NCBI GenBank assembly: GCA_937923405.1
Contig: CALDUY010000002.1
Coordinates: 558,001 to 622,000 of the forward strand
Source: an uncultured Gemmataceae bacterium
GTDB lineage: Bacteria; Planctomycetota; Planctomycetia; Gemmatales; Gemmataceae
Direction of reading: 5' to 3'
Length of the DNA: 64,000 nt
The notes under the pieces were generated by a model, which was not told the origin of the DNA, did not search any database, and worked only from the letters and a program-made list of their open reading frames with translations. This document shows, piece after piece, positions 52,232-61,470 of this stretch; position 1 is the first letter of the stretch; each line of letters starts with the position of its first letter. Made by a program: the position numbers and the translations under genes.

Positions 52232-54604
52232 TTATTGGATCTTTACGGGAAGAAACACACGCAGGTAGGTTTCTTGAGTCAAGACGCCTGGTAGTGCTGG
52301 TCGTTGCCGTTGCTCGCCGGGCAACTCACCCAACCACAATCGAGTCGGCGAGGCTGGATGTGCCGTGACTACTTCAGCTTGATCGTGCAGCATTGGCGTG
52401 CGAGCAAGCAGTACGACTTCGGGTCGATAGTTCGGTCGTGCTGGAATTGGATACTCTGCCAGAGGACGAACACGCCACGATTCATCGAGTCGGCGGAGTC
52501 CGAGGTTAGTCGCGCGAGGTCGTTCATTGAGGCGATAAAAGAGCATCGACTTCATGTTGCGGTAGGAATCGCGGCTCTGCAAAAAGTTGGAACTAATAGG
52601 TCGGCCACTTGGCGCAAGCGGCACACCGTGAGAGAGGGTAGTATCGTTGAACCACTCGGACAGAGCGCGGCCTTGCCCCTGAGCGTTACCACTGAACAAC
52701 GACTCGACGCGTTTGGATTCGCCGGGTTCTAAAGTGTCGAGAAAATAACACTTCTCGCGATAGATCAGTGTCACACCTTGCAGTTTGACTCCGAGATGAT
52801 TGGTCAGTTTGCCCACAAGTCCGCCGCCTTCCCGAGCAAGCCGCAGCGGGCCGATATCGTCGGTGTAGCCGATTGGAGGTTGCTGCAACAGCGGCGCTCG
52901 CCAAGTGGTGGTGAAAGAGCGAGTCGCCCAGACGGGAATCGGCACCTGGGTAATCCCGCTCAGATCGTCGACGTAAAGATAGGGACGTCGAAACAGATCC
53001 TGTGATCCGATGCGGAAGGCACGATCACCCGCTTCGAGCAAGGTCAGGATCGGTCGAGGGGCGCCCTCGGGTAGAGGGGTCGCCCAGTCCGAGGAAGGCT
53101 CTATTCCGACGGTGTAACTGGACACGCGCGGACTGAAGAGCGTAAACCAGCTTGTACCGTACATCTGTGGTGTGCCGCTACTGAGATCAACATCTACTAC
53201 GTCGATCTTGTTAATCTTCAAATCATCTCCCTTCAGCACATAGGCGGTCCAATACGCAGCGACGCTGACAACGAGAACAGTCAGAGGAAAAGTAAGCCAA
53301 GTCATTTCGAGACGTTTGAAGATCCGTTTTAGCACCAAATAATCCAGCGGTCCGATGAGAAGAATGTAGCCTAAGAGAAACAGAGCTACCCAGCCGAACG
53401 AGATTGTCGGTGTTTCCTCAAATGATTCTAGCCCGCGTTTCAACTCGGCGCGATAGTCGTACTTGTCGCTGTCGCCGAAAGCGGGTCGGGGACCGACGAC
53501 CCCCGGAGCAGCGGCTCCGCGAGCGCGAACCCCCAGACTGGGCAAAATCTCGCGATCTAGCCGCCTCCAAAAGGCCTCCTGTCCGTCCCAAGTGGAGAAC
53601 GGCGGTGCGTCCAAGTCGAAGGCCACGACAAAAACACGTCCCAATCCCCAGGCCGTCTGCACAATCACGGGACGACGCTCCTCGCGGACCAAAACGTTAA
53701 CCTGTGGTCCAACCGTCAGCGTTGCTACTTCCACTTGTTGCAATGAGGGCAGGTTAACGCGATCGCACCATTGATTGGAGATGACCGGCAGCGAGGGCAA
53801 AACCTCACTACCAGAAACTTGGATCTCCAGCCCGGGCCATTGTTGGAGCAGTTGCGCCACTTCTTGCTTGTTGCGACCACACGAAAGAACTAGTTGGCCT
53901 CCTCGACTTACCCATTCGATTAAGGCATTGCGGCGAAGAGATTCACTCTCCTGAGTTAGTTGCAGAACAAACTCCGGTCGACTCGTCCCCAGCACGACAA
54001 CATCGACGGCGTCGTAGCCAATCCAGCGATCGGGCAGCGATGCGACCTCCTCAGCGAAAGCATACTGACGGCGCCCCTGATTCAACTCGGCGTTCTGCTC
54101 AGCGGGGGGACGGTCGAGTTTCTCCCCGATCCGCTTCATTTCAGCAAGTCCGCCCCCGATTCCGAAGATCAGCACATCGTCTGGACTAACAATCACATCG
54201 CTATTCACGTCGCGCGTTCGTCCGGGTAGGCTGGTTTGAACCCTGCCATCTGGTGTTTCCAGCTGCACGCGGAAAGTAGCTGCTTCGCCGCCGGGCATGG
54301 CATAACCGGTCACGGTACGCAGAGTGTCAGCGTCGAGAGCCGGCACTGGCACGCGCATTTGGTAGGGAAGCCCTTCTTGATCGGTCCCTTCCAAACGAAG
54401 GTAATACTCGTTGGGACCATTGCCTGACTTGCTCCCGCGCAACGTGACGACAACCGGCATCCAGGCATGATTGCGCGAGCAACCGCCCTCCTGTGCGGCC
54501 TGTCCCAACGGCAGACCGAAGCGAACTCGTTCGATGGAGGGCAGCGATTGCCCCACTGCCAAGGAGGCACCCATTCCCAAAGCGAGCAAGACGGCACGAA
54601 TCAT
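52232..54604 (-). CDS. Large membrane protein with glutamine-amidotransferase-like outer domain
   Basis: 790-aa protein. A signal peptide (about 1-18) is followed by an outer domain in which DAVDVVVLGTSRPEFVLQL and EWVSRGGQLVLSCG look like a class I amidotransferase-like fold (no catalytic Cys). Two TM helices follow (about 420-440 FGWVALFLLGYILLIGP and 455-475), then a large beta-rich domain. ATG 54604 places the signal peptide at the start. Position next to an ABC ATPase recalls GldG-like auxiliary transport proteins; this is inference. Confidence 0.75.
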   Translation of the reverse strand: MIRAVLLALGMGASLAVGQSLPSIERVRFGLPLGQAAQEGGCSRNHAWMPVVVTLRGSKSGNGPNEYYLRLEGTDQEGLPYQMRVPVPALDADTLRTVTGYAMPGGEAATFRVQLETPDGRVQTSLPGRTRDVNSDVIVSPDDVLIFGIGGGLAEMKRIGEKLDRPPAEQNAELNQGRRQYAFAEEVASLPDRWIGYDAVDVVVLGTSRPEFVLQLTQESESLRRNALIEWVSRGGQLVLSCGRNKQEVAQLLQQWPGLEIQVSGSEVLPSLPVISNQWCDRVNLPSLQQVEVATLTVGPQVNVLVREERRPVIVQTAWGLGRVFVVAFDLDAPPFSTWDGQEAFWRRLDREILPSLGVRARGAAAPGVVGPRPAFGDSDKYDYRAELKRGLESFEETPTISFGWVALFLLGYILLIGPLDYLVLKRIFKRLEMTWLTFPLTVLVVSVAAYWTAYVLKGDDLKINKIDVVDVDLSSGTPQMYGTSWFTLFSPRVSSYTVGIEPSSDWATPLPEGAPRPILTLLEAGDRAFRIGSQDLFRRPYLYVDDLSGITQVPIPVWATRSFTTTWRAPLLQQPPIGYTDDIGPLRLAREGGGLVGKLTNHLGVKLQGVTLIYREKCYFLDTLEPGESKRVESLFSGNAQGQGRALSEWFNDTTLSHGVPLAPSGRPISSNFLQSRDSYRNMKSMLFYRLNERPRATNLGLRRLDESWRVRPLAEYPIPARPNYRPEVVLLARTPMLHDQAEVVTAHPASPTRLWLGELPGEQRQRPALPGVLTQETYLRVFLPVKIQ

Positions 54605-54615
54605 AAGAGTCTCAA

Positions 54616-54912
54616 TCAGGGTTTGGCTTCGGCACACATACAGGGAGTCCGTACACATTTGGGGCAGCCTTCGCCATACTTGGCGGCGATGGCGGCATCA
54701 AGATCCACGTCGGCGATGTTGGCCAGTGTCACCAACCAAGCCAACACGTCGGCGAATTCAGCGGCCAAATCCGTCTTCGGGCCAGCTCGCAGAGCAGCAG
54801 CGAGTTCACCGACCTCCTCCATGAACCACATGAACGTTCCTTCGATACCGCGTCGGGCGTCCTTGGCTCCATACAACGCACGGATGCGGGACTGGAATTC
54901 ACCCAGCGTCAT
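54616..54912 (-). CDS. MazG-like nucleotide pyrophosphohydrolase
   Basis: 98-aa all-helical protein with the MazG metal-binding pattern FMEEVGELAAALR and EFADVLAWLVTLANIADVD. It probably hydrolyses abnormal nucleoside triphosphates. The C-terminus (CPKCVRTPCMC) has four cysteines that could bind a metal, an uncommon addition. Its start overlaps the TPR-protein stop (ATGA), and the membrane-protein gene follows 11 bp later. Confidence 0.85.
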   Translation of the reverse strand: MTLGEFQSRIRALYGAKDARRGIEGTFMWFMEEVGELAAALRAGPKTDLAAEFADVLAWLVTLANIADVDLDAAIAAKYGEGCPKCVRTPCMCAEAKP

Positions 54913-57578
54913 TGCTCCTCCCCAAAGATGCCCCGTAACCGGTTCACTTCCTCATCCTTCTTTTGAGACGCCAGGGCCTTGAACAAAATCGTTCGAGCTT
55001 CCTTGCTGGTCACATCGATTTCCAGAGCTTCGCGAGAATACTTTTCGGCATCGGCCTGCTGGCCCTTCTCCTGGCATAATTTGGCCAATCGCAAGCGGCG
55101 GTCGAAATCATCCGCATCCAGTGGGACGAGATCCTTCAACACACTGATGAGCCGGGTCGAGTCGTTGGCCTGGGCATAAGCTCGGGCCAGTTCCAGTAGA
55201 CATTCTCGATCGTACTTATCTACTTTTCGGCCTAACTCAAACATCTCGGCAGCGCGAGCAGCACTGCCTGCTTCGTAGTATAGCTTGCCCAGCGCCTTGA
55301 CGACGCGAAGATCAGGATTGTTTCGGTCGAGGGCCTTTTCGAGCAACTCTTGCTCCTTCTTGGGATTGGCTGCCCGCCGTTCCAACAGAGCCAGAACATA
55401 CAGTGCTTTGGGATGGTTGGCCTTGCGCGACAGGGCCTCATCGGCCAGCTTTCGCGCCTCGACCCGGCGAGTCGACACTAGGCGGTAAGCCAATTCAGCG
55501 CAGACATCGGCGTTGGTCGGATCCTTCTTGTACTCCGCCTGTAGTTCTTGAAAGGTTCGCTTTTTCTCGATCGGCTGGTTGCCGCGAATCTCTCGGACTA
55601 ACTCTTCGAGATAGGCTCGATAGCCTTTCTCGAAAGCTATCTTATCAACTTTGCAGATCTCTTGAATGGCTTGTTCGGTATTTTTGCCGTTGGCGAAGGC
55701 GGCAAGCATGGCCCCGATCGTTTTGGGACCGTACTGCTTCTCCATGTGTTCGACGTACAGTTGCGCTTGCAGATAGGCTTGCTGCCACTCTAGCGGGTCG
55801 CGTGGGCGGATGAAGGCCAGGTCGATGGTGTCCAGATTAAGCAGCTGCTCGTTGGCGAAGCGTTCGCTCAGCAAGGTGTTCCAACTCGGCGGACGTGGAA
55901 AGCCCTCGTTGCTGACGGCCAATCCCTCAGTGAACCAGTGCGGCACCAGGTAATTCGTCTGTGCCAGATTGAAAATGTGGACGACCTCATGGCGAATGAC
56001 TCGGCCCCAGTTGAAAGGACGACGCGCCGGCTCCCCTTTGGCGTTCTTCTCGTTAGGGGAAACCATGGTCACCACACGGCCCGTGCAAGCTCCGATGGTG
56101 TGCAGGTCCGGCAGAGCCACCGTGCGCCCCGAGAACATGTCATGGCTACGGAAAATCTCCACGGGAATCGGTCCTTCGGGCCGATAGTCGAATTTCTTGG
56201 CCAGATCCTCGTAGACTTGTTCGAGATAATCGGCCAGATAGCGAGCCAAGATTGGATCGCGTTGCTCGTCGTACTTGATGACAAAGTGCTTGGTGCGGAT
56301 CTCCTTGTACTTAGACAGGTGTTGTAGCACCTTGCGCATGTTCGAGACGCGGACGTTAAAGCGATCGGCCTTGAAGCCCTTCTCCAACAGCGCTGCCGCC
56401 TCCTGCTCCTTGCCCAGCCGCATGTACAACATCCCTAAGCCGTTGAGCGGACCAGAGAGTTCGGGACGCAGCTTCATCGCCGTCGAGTAGCCTAGTTCGG
56501 CCTGATCGTAACGGCGACGATCCTCCATGCGTTCGCCATACTCGAACCAGAAGGTCGCAGGCTTCTGGTCGAAGGAGGCGACCTCGGCGACGACGGCATC
56601 GAACGCCTTGTCGTTGCCTTGCATTTTGTGGCAGGCGGCGATCCGGGCAAGGGTTCGGCTGTCACGAGGAGCCACCTGGCGAGCTTGTTCCAATTCCTTC
56701 AAGGCGGCGGGAACGTTGCCGACCATCAGGTGAACGTCAGCGCGCAGCCGTAGCGCCTCGGGCAAGTTGGCGTTGAACTTGAGTGCGCGTTCGGCAAACT
56801 GCTCAGCATCCTTAACTTCAAAACGACTCAAAGCGATGAGACCTCGGGCGGTCAGCACCTCGGCGGAACTGGGGTTGATCTTCAGAGCTTTGTCGAAGGC
56901 ATCGAGGGCCTCGCCACGGTTGTATTTTTCCAGCAGCAACAGTCCCGCCTGCCACTCCGCCGGCCAGAAGTCACGGTCAAACTTGATAGCATCGCCGTAG
57001 AGATCTTCGAGGATAGCCTGAAACTCGTCGGCCAGACCGTTCCAGCGGGCATGCTCCGCGCTGGCCAGCCCAACAATTAAGAGCTGATCCGGATCTTTAA
57101 TCTCGTCTGGAGTGTTGACCACAGCTCCATAAATACGCAGAATCCGCTTGGCATCGGCGTCGGCCTCCTTAATCTCGCCACGATCGCGGTGCAACTGGAG
57201 CTTCATCCAGCTAGCGAGGAGATGTTTGGGGTCGGCTCGCAGGGCGGCCTCGACCGCCTTCGTTGCTTCGTCCCAGCGTCCGCGCAGGTGCAATAACTCC
57301 GCCTGCCGGGCCAACAGATCCGGCTGCTTTGGCTCTTGGTTCAGAGCCTCTGCGAGTACCGTCAATGCTTTGTCGTACTGCCCCTGACTTTGCAGCACGC
57401 GCGACAGACCAATGCTCGCCGGGACAATCAACTTCTTGTCTTTAAGTAGCTTTTCATACTGCTCCAGGGCTTCCTCGTAGTTGCCGCGTAGCCAGCGGGT
57501 CCGTGCCTCCTTGAGCGACGCAGCGGAGCCAACTTGAGCGAGCAGTACCAGCAGGAACAGCCCGGTAAACGGTTTCAT
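54909..57578 (-). CDS. Secreted TPR protein with metallopeptidase (gluzincin-like) domain
   Basis: 889-aa protein. A signal peptide (about 1-19) precedes TPR repeats (about 20-430, for example ALEQYEKLLKDKK and ALNQEPKQPDLLARQ). Residues about 440-640 resemble a peptidase MA-like domain, with HEVVH as zinc motif and the Glu ligand in HWFTEGLAVSNEG. More TPRs fill the C-terminal third. ATG 57578 follows GAGGAGAAG. The peptidase likely acts in the periplasm on a partner bound by the TPRs. Confidence 0.82.
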   Translation of the reverse strand: MKPFTGLFLLVLLAQVGSAASLKEARTRWLRGNYEEALEQYEKLLKDKKLIVPASIGLSRVLQSQGQYDKALTVLAEALNQEPKQPDLLARQAELLHLRGRWDEATKAVEAALRADPKHLLASWMKLQLHRDRGEIKEADADAKRILRIYGAVVNTPDEIKDPDQLLIVGLASAEHARWNGLADEFQAILEDLYGDAIKFDRDFWPAEWQAGLLLLEKYNRGEALDAFDKALKINPSSAEVLTARGLIALSRFEVKDAEQFAERALKFNANLPEALRLRADVHLMVGNVPAALKELEQARQVAPRDSRTLARIAACHKMQGNDKAFDAVVAEVASFDQKPATFWFEYGERMEDRRRYDQAELGYSTAMKLRPELSGPLNGLGMLYMRLGKEQEAAALLEKGFKADRFNVRVSNMRKVLQHLSKYKEIRTKHFVIKYDEQRDPILARYLADYLEQVYEDLAKKFDYRPEGPIPVEIFRSHDMFSGRTVALPDLHTIGACTGRVVTMVSPNEKNAKGEPARRPFNWGRVIRHEVVHIFNLAQTNYLVPHWFTEGLAVSNEGFPRPPSWNTLLSERFANEQLLNLDTIDLAFIRPRDPLEWQQAYLQAQLYVEHMEKQYGPKTIGAMLAAFANGKNTEQAIQEICKVDKIAFEKGYRAYLEELVREIRGNQPIEKKRTFQELQAEYKKDPTNADVCAELAYRLVSTRRVEARKLADEALSRKANHPKALYVLALLERRAANPKKEQELLEKALDRNNPDLRVVKALGKLYYEAGSAARAAEMFELGRKVDKYDRECLLELARAYAQANDSTRLISVLKDLVPLDADDFDRRLRLAKLCQEKGQQADAEKYSREALEIDVTSKEARTILFKALASQKKDEEVNRLRGIFGEEQ

Positions 57579-57706
57579 GACAGTACTTCTCCTCGGCGAG
57601 TGAGTCACGAAGTTAGGTTATCCCGCAGTCGGAAAAATGCCATCCAGACGACGGCTCTACTATTCTAGCTAGTGAGACCTCACTCTGTTGTTTGAGAGGT
57701 GCCGTC

Positions 57707-58114
57707 ATGCTCTGGCGCTGGTTGTTCGGATCTCGCGAGGTGCCGGTGCGCGAATCGCGCGAACTGTTTCTGCGGGTGCGTCCGGATTTGGAGCGGCACT
57801 TCTTTGCCGGAGCCGCCGCCAGTGGCAAGCCGCGCGGCTTGCGATGGAAATCGATCGAGTGGGAGCCAGAAACGACGTTTGCCCGACTGAAGTCGAGCGG
57901 ACAACTGGCCGCCCTTGTCGGCGTGATCATCGCCTTTGAAGCGATCGAGGGCGGCGAGATGGAAGGCGTCGAGGCGGTGAGCAATCTACGTCTCGGCTCG
58001 GCGGAGTTTTTCTGGCACGATGGGCGCTGGTGTACCAAATATCGAGTGATCTTTAACTTGACGCCGAAAGACATTCTCGCTCGTTTCGCCGACGAATTCG
58101 AGTTACTCGACTGA
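57707..58114 (+). CDS. Conserved-looking hypothetical protein
   Basis: 135-aa soluble protein with an alternating helix/strand pattern and no signal peptide. I recognise no family. Segments with conserved character are RGLRWKSIEWEPETTFAR and EFFWHDGRWCTKYRVIFN. ATG 57707 has GAGAGG upstream. Coding is supported by the ribosome site, the divergent neighbour and protein-like composition. Confidence 0.6.
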   Translation: MLWRWLFGSREVPVRESRELFLRVRPDLERHFFAGAAASGKPRGLRWKSIEWEPETTFARLKSSGQLAALVGVIIAFEAIEGGEMEGVEAVSNLRLGSAEFFWHDGRWCTKYRVIFNLTPKDILARFADEFELLD

Positions 58115-58186
58115 GAGCTAGAGCGGTTCCCGAGATGGTGAGCGGCAACGAGGTAGGAAGCGCTTTGGCAGGCGGAAACTTGTTTA

Positions 58187-58248
58187 CGCAGGCTAAAGCC
58201 TGCGGCTAGCTACCAATCCGAATCAGTAGTCGCAGGCTTTAGCCTGCG
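58187..58248. repeat. Paired AGGCTTTAGCCT palindromes
   Basis: CGCAGGCTAAAGCCTGCG (58187-58204) and CGCAGGCTTTAGCCTGCG (58231-58248) flank a 26-bp spacer containing CTACCAATCCGAATC. A related single copy with CTACCAATTCTGA is at 11166-11197. They lie between convergent genes and could form a large cruciform or serve as terminators. Confidence 0.65.
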
Positions 58249-58275
58249 ACCCGTTACACCATTTTGAGAATCGCT

Positions 58276-59031
58276 CTAGCGAACGGCCAGGTAGTACACG
58301 CCGTCGCCGTCAAGCAGAGCGAACTCCGGCATGGTCATCTGGGTGGGCTCGTCCACTGGCTGCAATTCGATGGCGCGACGTTGCCTTAGTCGACGTAAGC
58401 CATCGTGAAAGGTGGTAATCGACAGATCCCGATGATGCTCGGCGACAGCGGCGTACAGTTCCGGTAGTGGGCAGGTCGCTGGCCCACCACTAGCTCGGCG
58501 ACGATCCAGATAGTTCAGCGCATCAACAGCCCAGGGATGCAGTTCCAGCACCTCTGGCGGCACCAGTGGAGAGGCCGCTTCCAATCGCCGCAGTGTGTCC
58601 AGAACGCGCCGTTCCATCGCTTCCAGGCGCTGCCGCCAGCGATCGGCGTCGGTGCTGAGCCGAGCGTCGAGTTCTCGTAAGATGCTCCGCATACTGTCTA
58701 GCCAAAGGGGTAGAGCCTCTCGGTTGGTGCGAAGCGTGTCGCGGAGTTCGTGCAGGGCCTCGACCGGCGATTCTTGTCGATGGAGAAACTCGACGCCGCG
58801 CGGCGTGATCTCCACCCAGTCAATTTCGGTTTTGCCCTTGACCTCGACTCGTGTTCGCCGCAACAACTGTTCTTGAAGCGCACGCTCGACGGCTTCGGCA
58901 TGGGCACCGGCTCGGCTGGTGAACAACCCCGCTAGCTTGCCCGATCGATACAAGCGATGTTCACCCGGCATGGCCAGGGCCTGTCGCAACACCTCGACTA
59001 GTATTTCGATGACGCGATCCTTCGCCTCCAT
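58276..59031 (-). CDS. Hypothetical protein with winged-helix-like and coiled-coil segments
   Basis: 251-aa soluble protein. Residues about 1-85 look like a winged helix (ALQEQLLRRTRVEVKGKTEI followed by DWVEITPRGVEFL). A helical or coiled region (about 90-150) follows, then a second winged-helix-like part (about 165-240, ITTFHDGLRRLRQRRAIEL). This suggests DNA binding or a scaffolding role, but no family is recognised. It diverges from trpS; promoters for both should lie in 59032-59129. Confidence 0.6.
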   Translation of the reverse strand: MEAKDRVIEILVEVLRQALAMPGEHRLYRSGKLAGLFTSRAGAHAEAVERALQEQLLRRTRVEVKGKTEIDWVEITPRGVEFLHRQESPVEALHELRDTLRTNREALPLWLDSMRSILRELDARLSTDADRWRQRLEAMERRVLDTLRRLEAASPLVPPEVLELHPWAVDALNYLDRRRASGGPATCPLPELYAAVAEHHRDLSITTFHDGLRRLRQRRAIELQPVDEPTQMTMPEFALLDGDGVYYLAVR

Positions 59032-59129
59032 AACGCGAAAGCTCCTCCTGTGCGGCGAACATTGTAACGGGTAAAACGGTCCAGGTATAGAGCAACCAAA
59101 ATATTGCGACGAGACGATTGAGACAGCAC

Positions 59130-60206
59130 ATGCGAAAACGGATACTCAGTGGCGTGCAACCCTCCGGTAAACTCCATCTCGGCAACTACTTCGGTGCGAT
59201 CCGCCAGCACATCGCCTTGCAGGACGAAGGCGAATGCTTTTATTTCATCGCCGACTATCACGCCCTGACCACCATCAAGGATGCCGAGGAGAAGGAGGCG
59301 GAAGAAGCACGCAACTCCTCAGGCAAGATCAAGCCGCGCAAGGCCGCCGAGATTCTCCGCGATAATGTCCGCGACGTGGCGTTGGACTACCTTGCCCTGG
59401 GACTAGATCCCACCAAGGCGGCGTTCTTTCGGCAGTCTGACGTTCCCGAAGTGACCGAGTTGGCCTGGATGTTCGCCACCGTCACCGGCATGGGGTTGCT
59501 CGAACGGGCGCACTCCTACAAGGATAAGATCGAGCGCGGCATCACACCGAGTGTTGGTCTGTTCACCTATCCAATCTTGATGGCTGCCGACATTCTCATC
59601 TACCGTTCACACATCGTGCCGGTCGGCAAGGACCAGGTACAGCACCTGGAGATGACCCGCGACATGGCAGGCTATTTCAACAACGCTTTCGGTAGGCAGA
59701 TTTTCCCCCTACCGCAAGAGCGACACGATAAGGAAGCCACGGTGCCGGGCACCGACGGGCAGAAGATGTCGAAGTCCTACAAGAACACCATTGAGATCTT
59801 CGCCGAAGGCAAGGCCCTCAAAAAAGCCATTTCCGAAATCGTCACCGACAAGACCCCGTTGGAAGCCCCCAAACCGATCGAGGGAAACAACGTTTTCGCC
59901 CTGTATAAACTGTTCGCCACAGAAGCCGAGTGCGAGAAGCTGGCCTCTCTATACCGCAACCCGATGGAAGACGCCGACAGCCGACAAGGCCGACCGTTTG
60001 GCTATGGTGATGCCAAAAACATGCTGTTGCAGAAGATCGACAGCTACTTTGCCCCTTTCCGCGAGAAACGCAAGGAGTTAGCAGCGCGTCCGGACTACGT
60101 CGAAGAAGTGCTGGCCCAGGGCGCGCGTCGAGCGCGGGCGGAGGCCCAGAAGACGATGGCTCTGGTGCGCGAGGCGGTCGGAATGTTAGCCCGACCGGTC
60201 GAGTAA
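59130..60206 (+). CDS. trpS: Tryptophanyl-tRNA synthetase
   Basis: Class I synthetase that charges tRNA-Trp. HIGH-like motif PSGKLHLGNYF (11-21) and KMSKS (212-216) are exact. ATG 59130 gives 358 aa, slightly longer than usual because of a charged insert (about residues 52-75, KDAEEKEAEEARNSSGK). FkbM methyltransferase follows 12 bp later, probably on the same transcript. Confidence 0.96.
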   Translation: MRKRILSGVQPSGKLHLGNYFGAIRQHIALQDEGECFYFIADYHALTTIKDAEEKEAEEARNSSGKIKPRKAAEILRDNVRDVALDYLALGLDPTKAAFFRQSDVPEVTELAWMFATVTGMGLLERAHSYKDKIERGITPSVGLFTYPILMAADILIYRSHIVPVGKDQVQHLEMTRDMAGYFNNAFGRQIFPLPQERHDKEATVPGTDGQKMSKSYKNTIEIFAEGKALKKAISEIVTDKTPLEAPKPIEGNNVFALYKLFATEAECEKLASLYRNPMEDADSRQGRPFGYGDAKNMLLQKIDSYFAPFREKRKELAARPDYVEEVLAQGARRARAEAQKTMALVREAVGMLARPVE

Positions 60207-60218
60207 GGAGCTTCAGTC

Positions 60219-60995
60219 ATGGGATGGCTCAAGGGATTGTACCAGCGTTATCTCTTCACTCGACATTTGCCGCCACACTGGCGCTATCGGCCACGGACTT
60301 TGGACGCTCGCATCCTACGGTCGGTGGTGATCGAAAATGAATATCGCCTGCCGCCACGCTTTCAGGCTGAGGATGTCATCGTCGACATCGGAGCGCACAT
60401 TGGCTCGTTCGCGTTGGCGGTGCTGAACCGCGGGGCAGGGCAGGTTCACTGTTTTGAGCCGCATCCAGACAATTTCGCTCTGCTATGCGAGAATTTATCC
60501 CCCTTTGAAGAGCGGGTAAATCTATATTCTCGGGCAGTCTGGCGTTCCGACGAGTCATTCGCAGGCCTGGCAGTCGAGAATCCCATCGCTGCGCGCAACA
60601 CTGGAGCCTATCGACTGACAGCGGCAACGTCGCCAGCCTCGGTCGAGGTTACTTCACTGGATGACATCCTTACGTCACTGGAACCAAAGCGACGAGTCCG
60701 CTTGCTGAAACTGGACTGTGAAGGAGCGGAATGGCCGATTCTCTTCACCGCCAAACATCTGGATCGAGTCGACGCCATCTGCGGTGAGTATCATCTCGGT
60801 CCGCTGCCGGCGATGTACTCTGTGGACGAGTTGCCCTACAACGAGGAGCGATTGAAGTTCCACCTGCGTTCGCTGGGATTTCAAGTACAGCTGCGCGAGC
60901 TTCCACCGGTACCTCATCGCTGTGGGTTATTTTTCGCCGGCAGAGCAGGCAGAATGACAGCCTCCTCGGGATCGTCGAGTGAGTCGTCGCTGTGA
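60219..60995 (+). CDS. FkbM-family methyltransferase
   Basis: 258-aa SAM-dependent O-methyltransferase of the FkbM type, often acting on sugars or lipids. SAM-binding segment IVDIGAHIGSFALAV and the following VHCFEPHPDNFALL are typical, as is LLKLDCEGAEWPIL. ATG 60219 follows AAGGAG. Its 3' end overlaps the convergent crcB gene by 82 bp, so both C-termini are coded from opposite strands of the same DNA. Confidence 0.88.
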   Translation: MGWLKGLYQRYLFTRHLPPHWRYRPRTLDARILRSVVIENEYRLPPRFQAEDVIVDIGAHIGSFALAVLNRGAGQVHCFEPHPDNFALLCENLSPFEERVNLYSRAVWRSDESFAGLAVENPIAARNTGAYRLTAATSPASVEVTSLDDILTSLEPKRRVRLLKLDCEGAEWPILFTAKHLDRVDAICGEYHLGPLPAMYSVDELPYNEERLKFHLRSLGFQVQLRELPPVPHRCGLFFAGRAGRMTASSGSSSESSL

Positions 60996-61384
60996 TCGCG
61001 GCGTTCGGCCAGCCACGCGCCGAGTTGCACCGCGAGCAGCCCTAGTACCACACTCACGACGAGATAGCCTATTGCCGTAAGCGAAAAACCTTGACCGAAC
61101 AGCCCGCTGACCTCCCATTCGTAGGTGGAAAAGGTCGTGTACCCACCGCAGAACCCCACGGCACAGAGCAGCCGCCATTCTTCAAAGTGCAGCGGCAGCC
61201 GATCGGTTAACCACTTAGCCAGATACCCGAGGATAAAACAGCCCGTGACATTCACAAACAATGTTCCCAGCGGAAAGCTCAGCTCCAGCAGCGACACGAA
61301 AGTCAGCGTTACGCCCCAGCGCGTCAGTCCTCCAAGAGCAGCTCCGACTCCGACTAGCAAGGCATGAAACAGTTCGCGAATCAT
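60914..61384 (-). CDS. crcB: Fluoride ion channel
   Basis: Small four-TM Fluc channel that exports fluoride as a dual-topology dimer. GALGGLTRW-like start, FVNVTGCFILG and GFCGGYTTFSTYEWE, which carries the family's sodium and fluoride-lining residues, are present. ATG 61384 is preferred to GTG 61390. The C-terminal tail (about 128-156) is unusually long, acidic and lies in the overlap with the FkbM gene. I see no fluoride riboswitch in 61385-61470. Confidence 0.93.
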   Translation of the reverse strand: MIRELFHALLVGVGAALGGLTRWGVTLTFVSLLELSFPLGTLFVNVTGCFILGYLAKWLTDRLPLHFEEWRLLCAVGFCGGYTTFSTYEWEVSGLFGQGFSLTAIGYLVVSVVLGLLAVQLGAWLAERRDHSDDSLDDPEEAVILPALPAKNNPQR

Positions 61385-61470
61385 CGGCACAACTCGTCTC
61401 TATTGGAAATCGACTATCATAAAGATGACAATCGGTGACTCCAACGATTCCTGGTCTGATCGAGCGATAC

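Noticed and set aside
61385..61470. Possible fluoride riboswitch upstream of crcB
   Set aside because: The short leader lacks the conserved pseudoknot elements I would expect in this riboswitch class.
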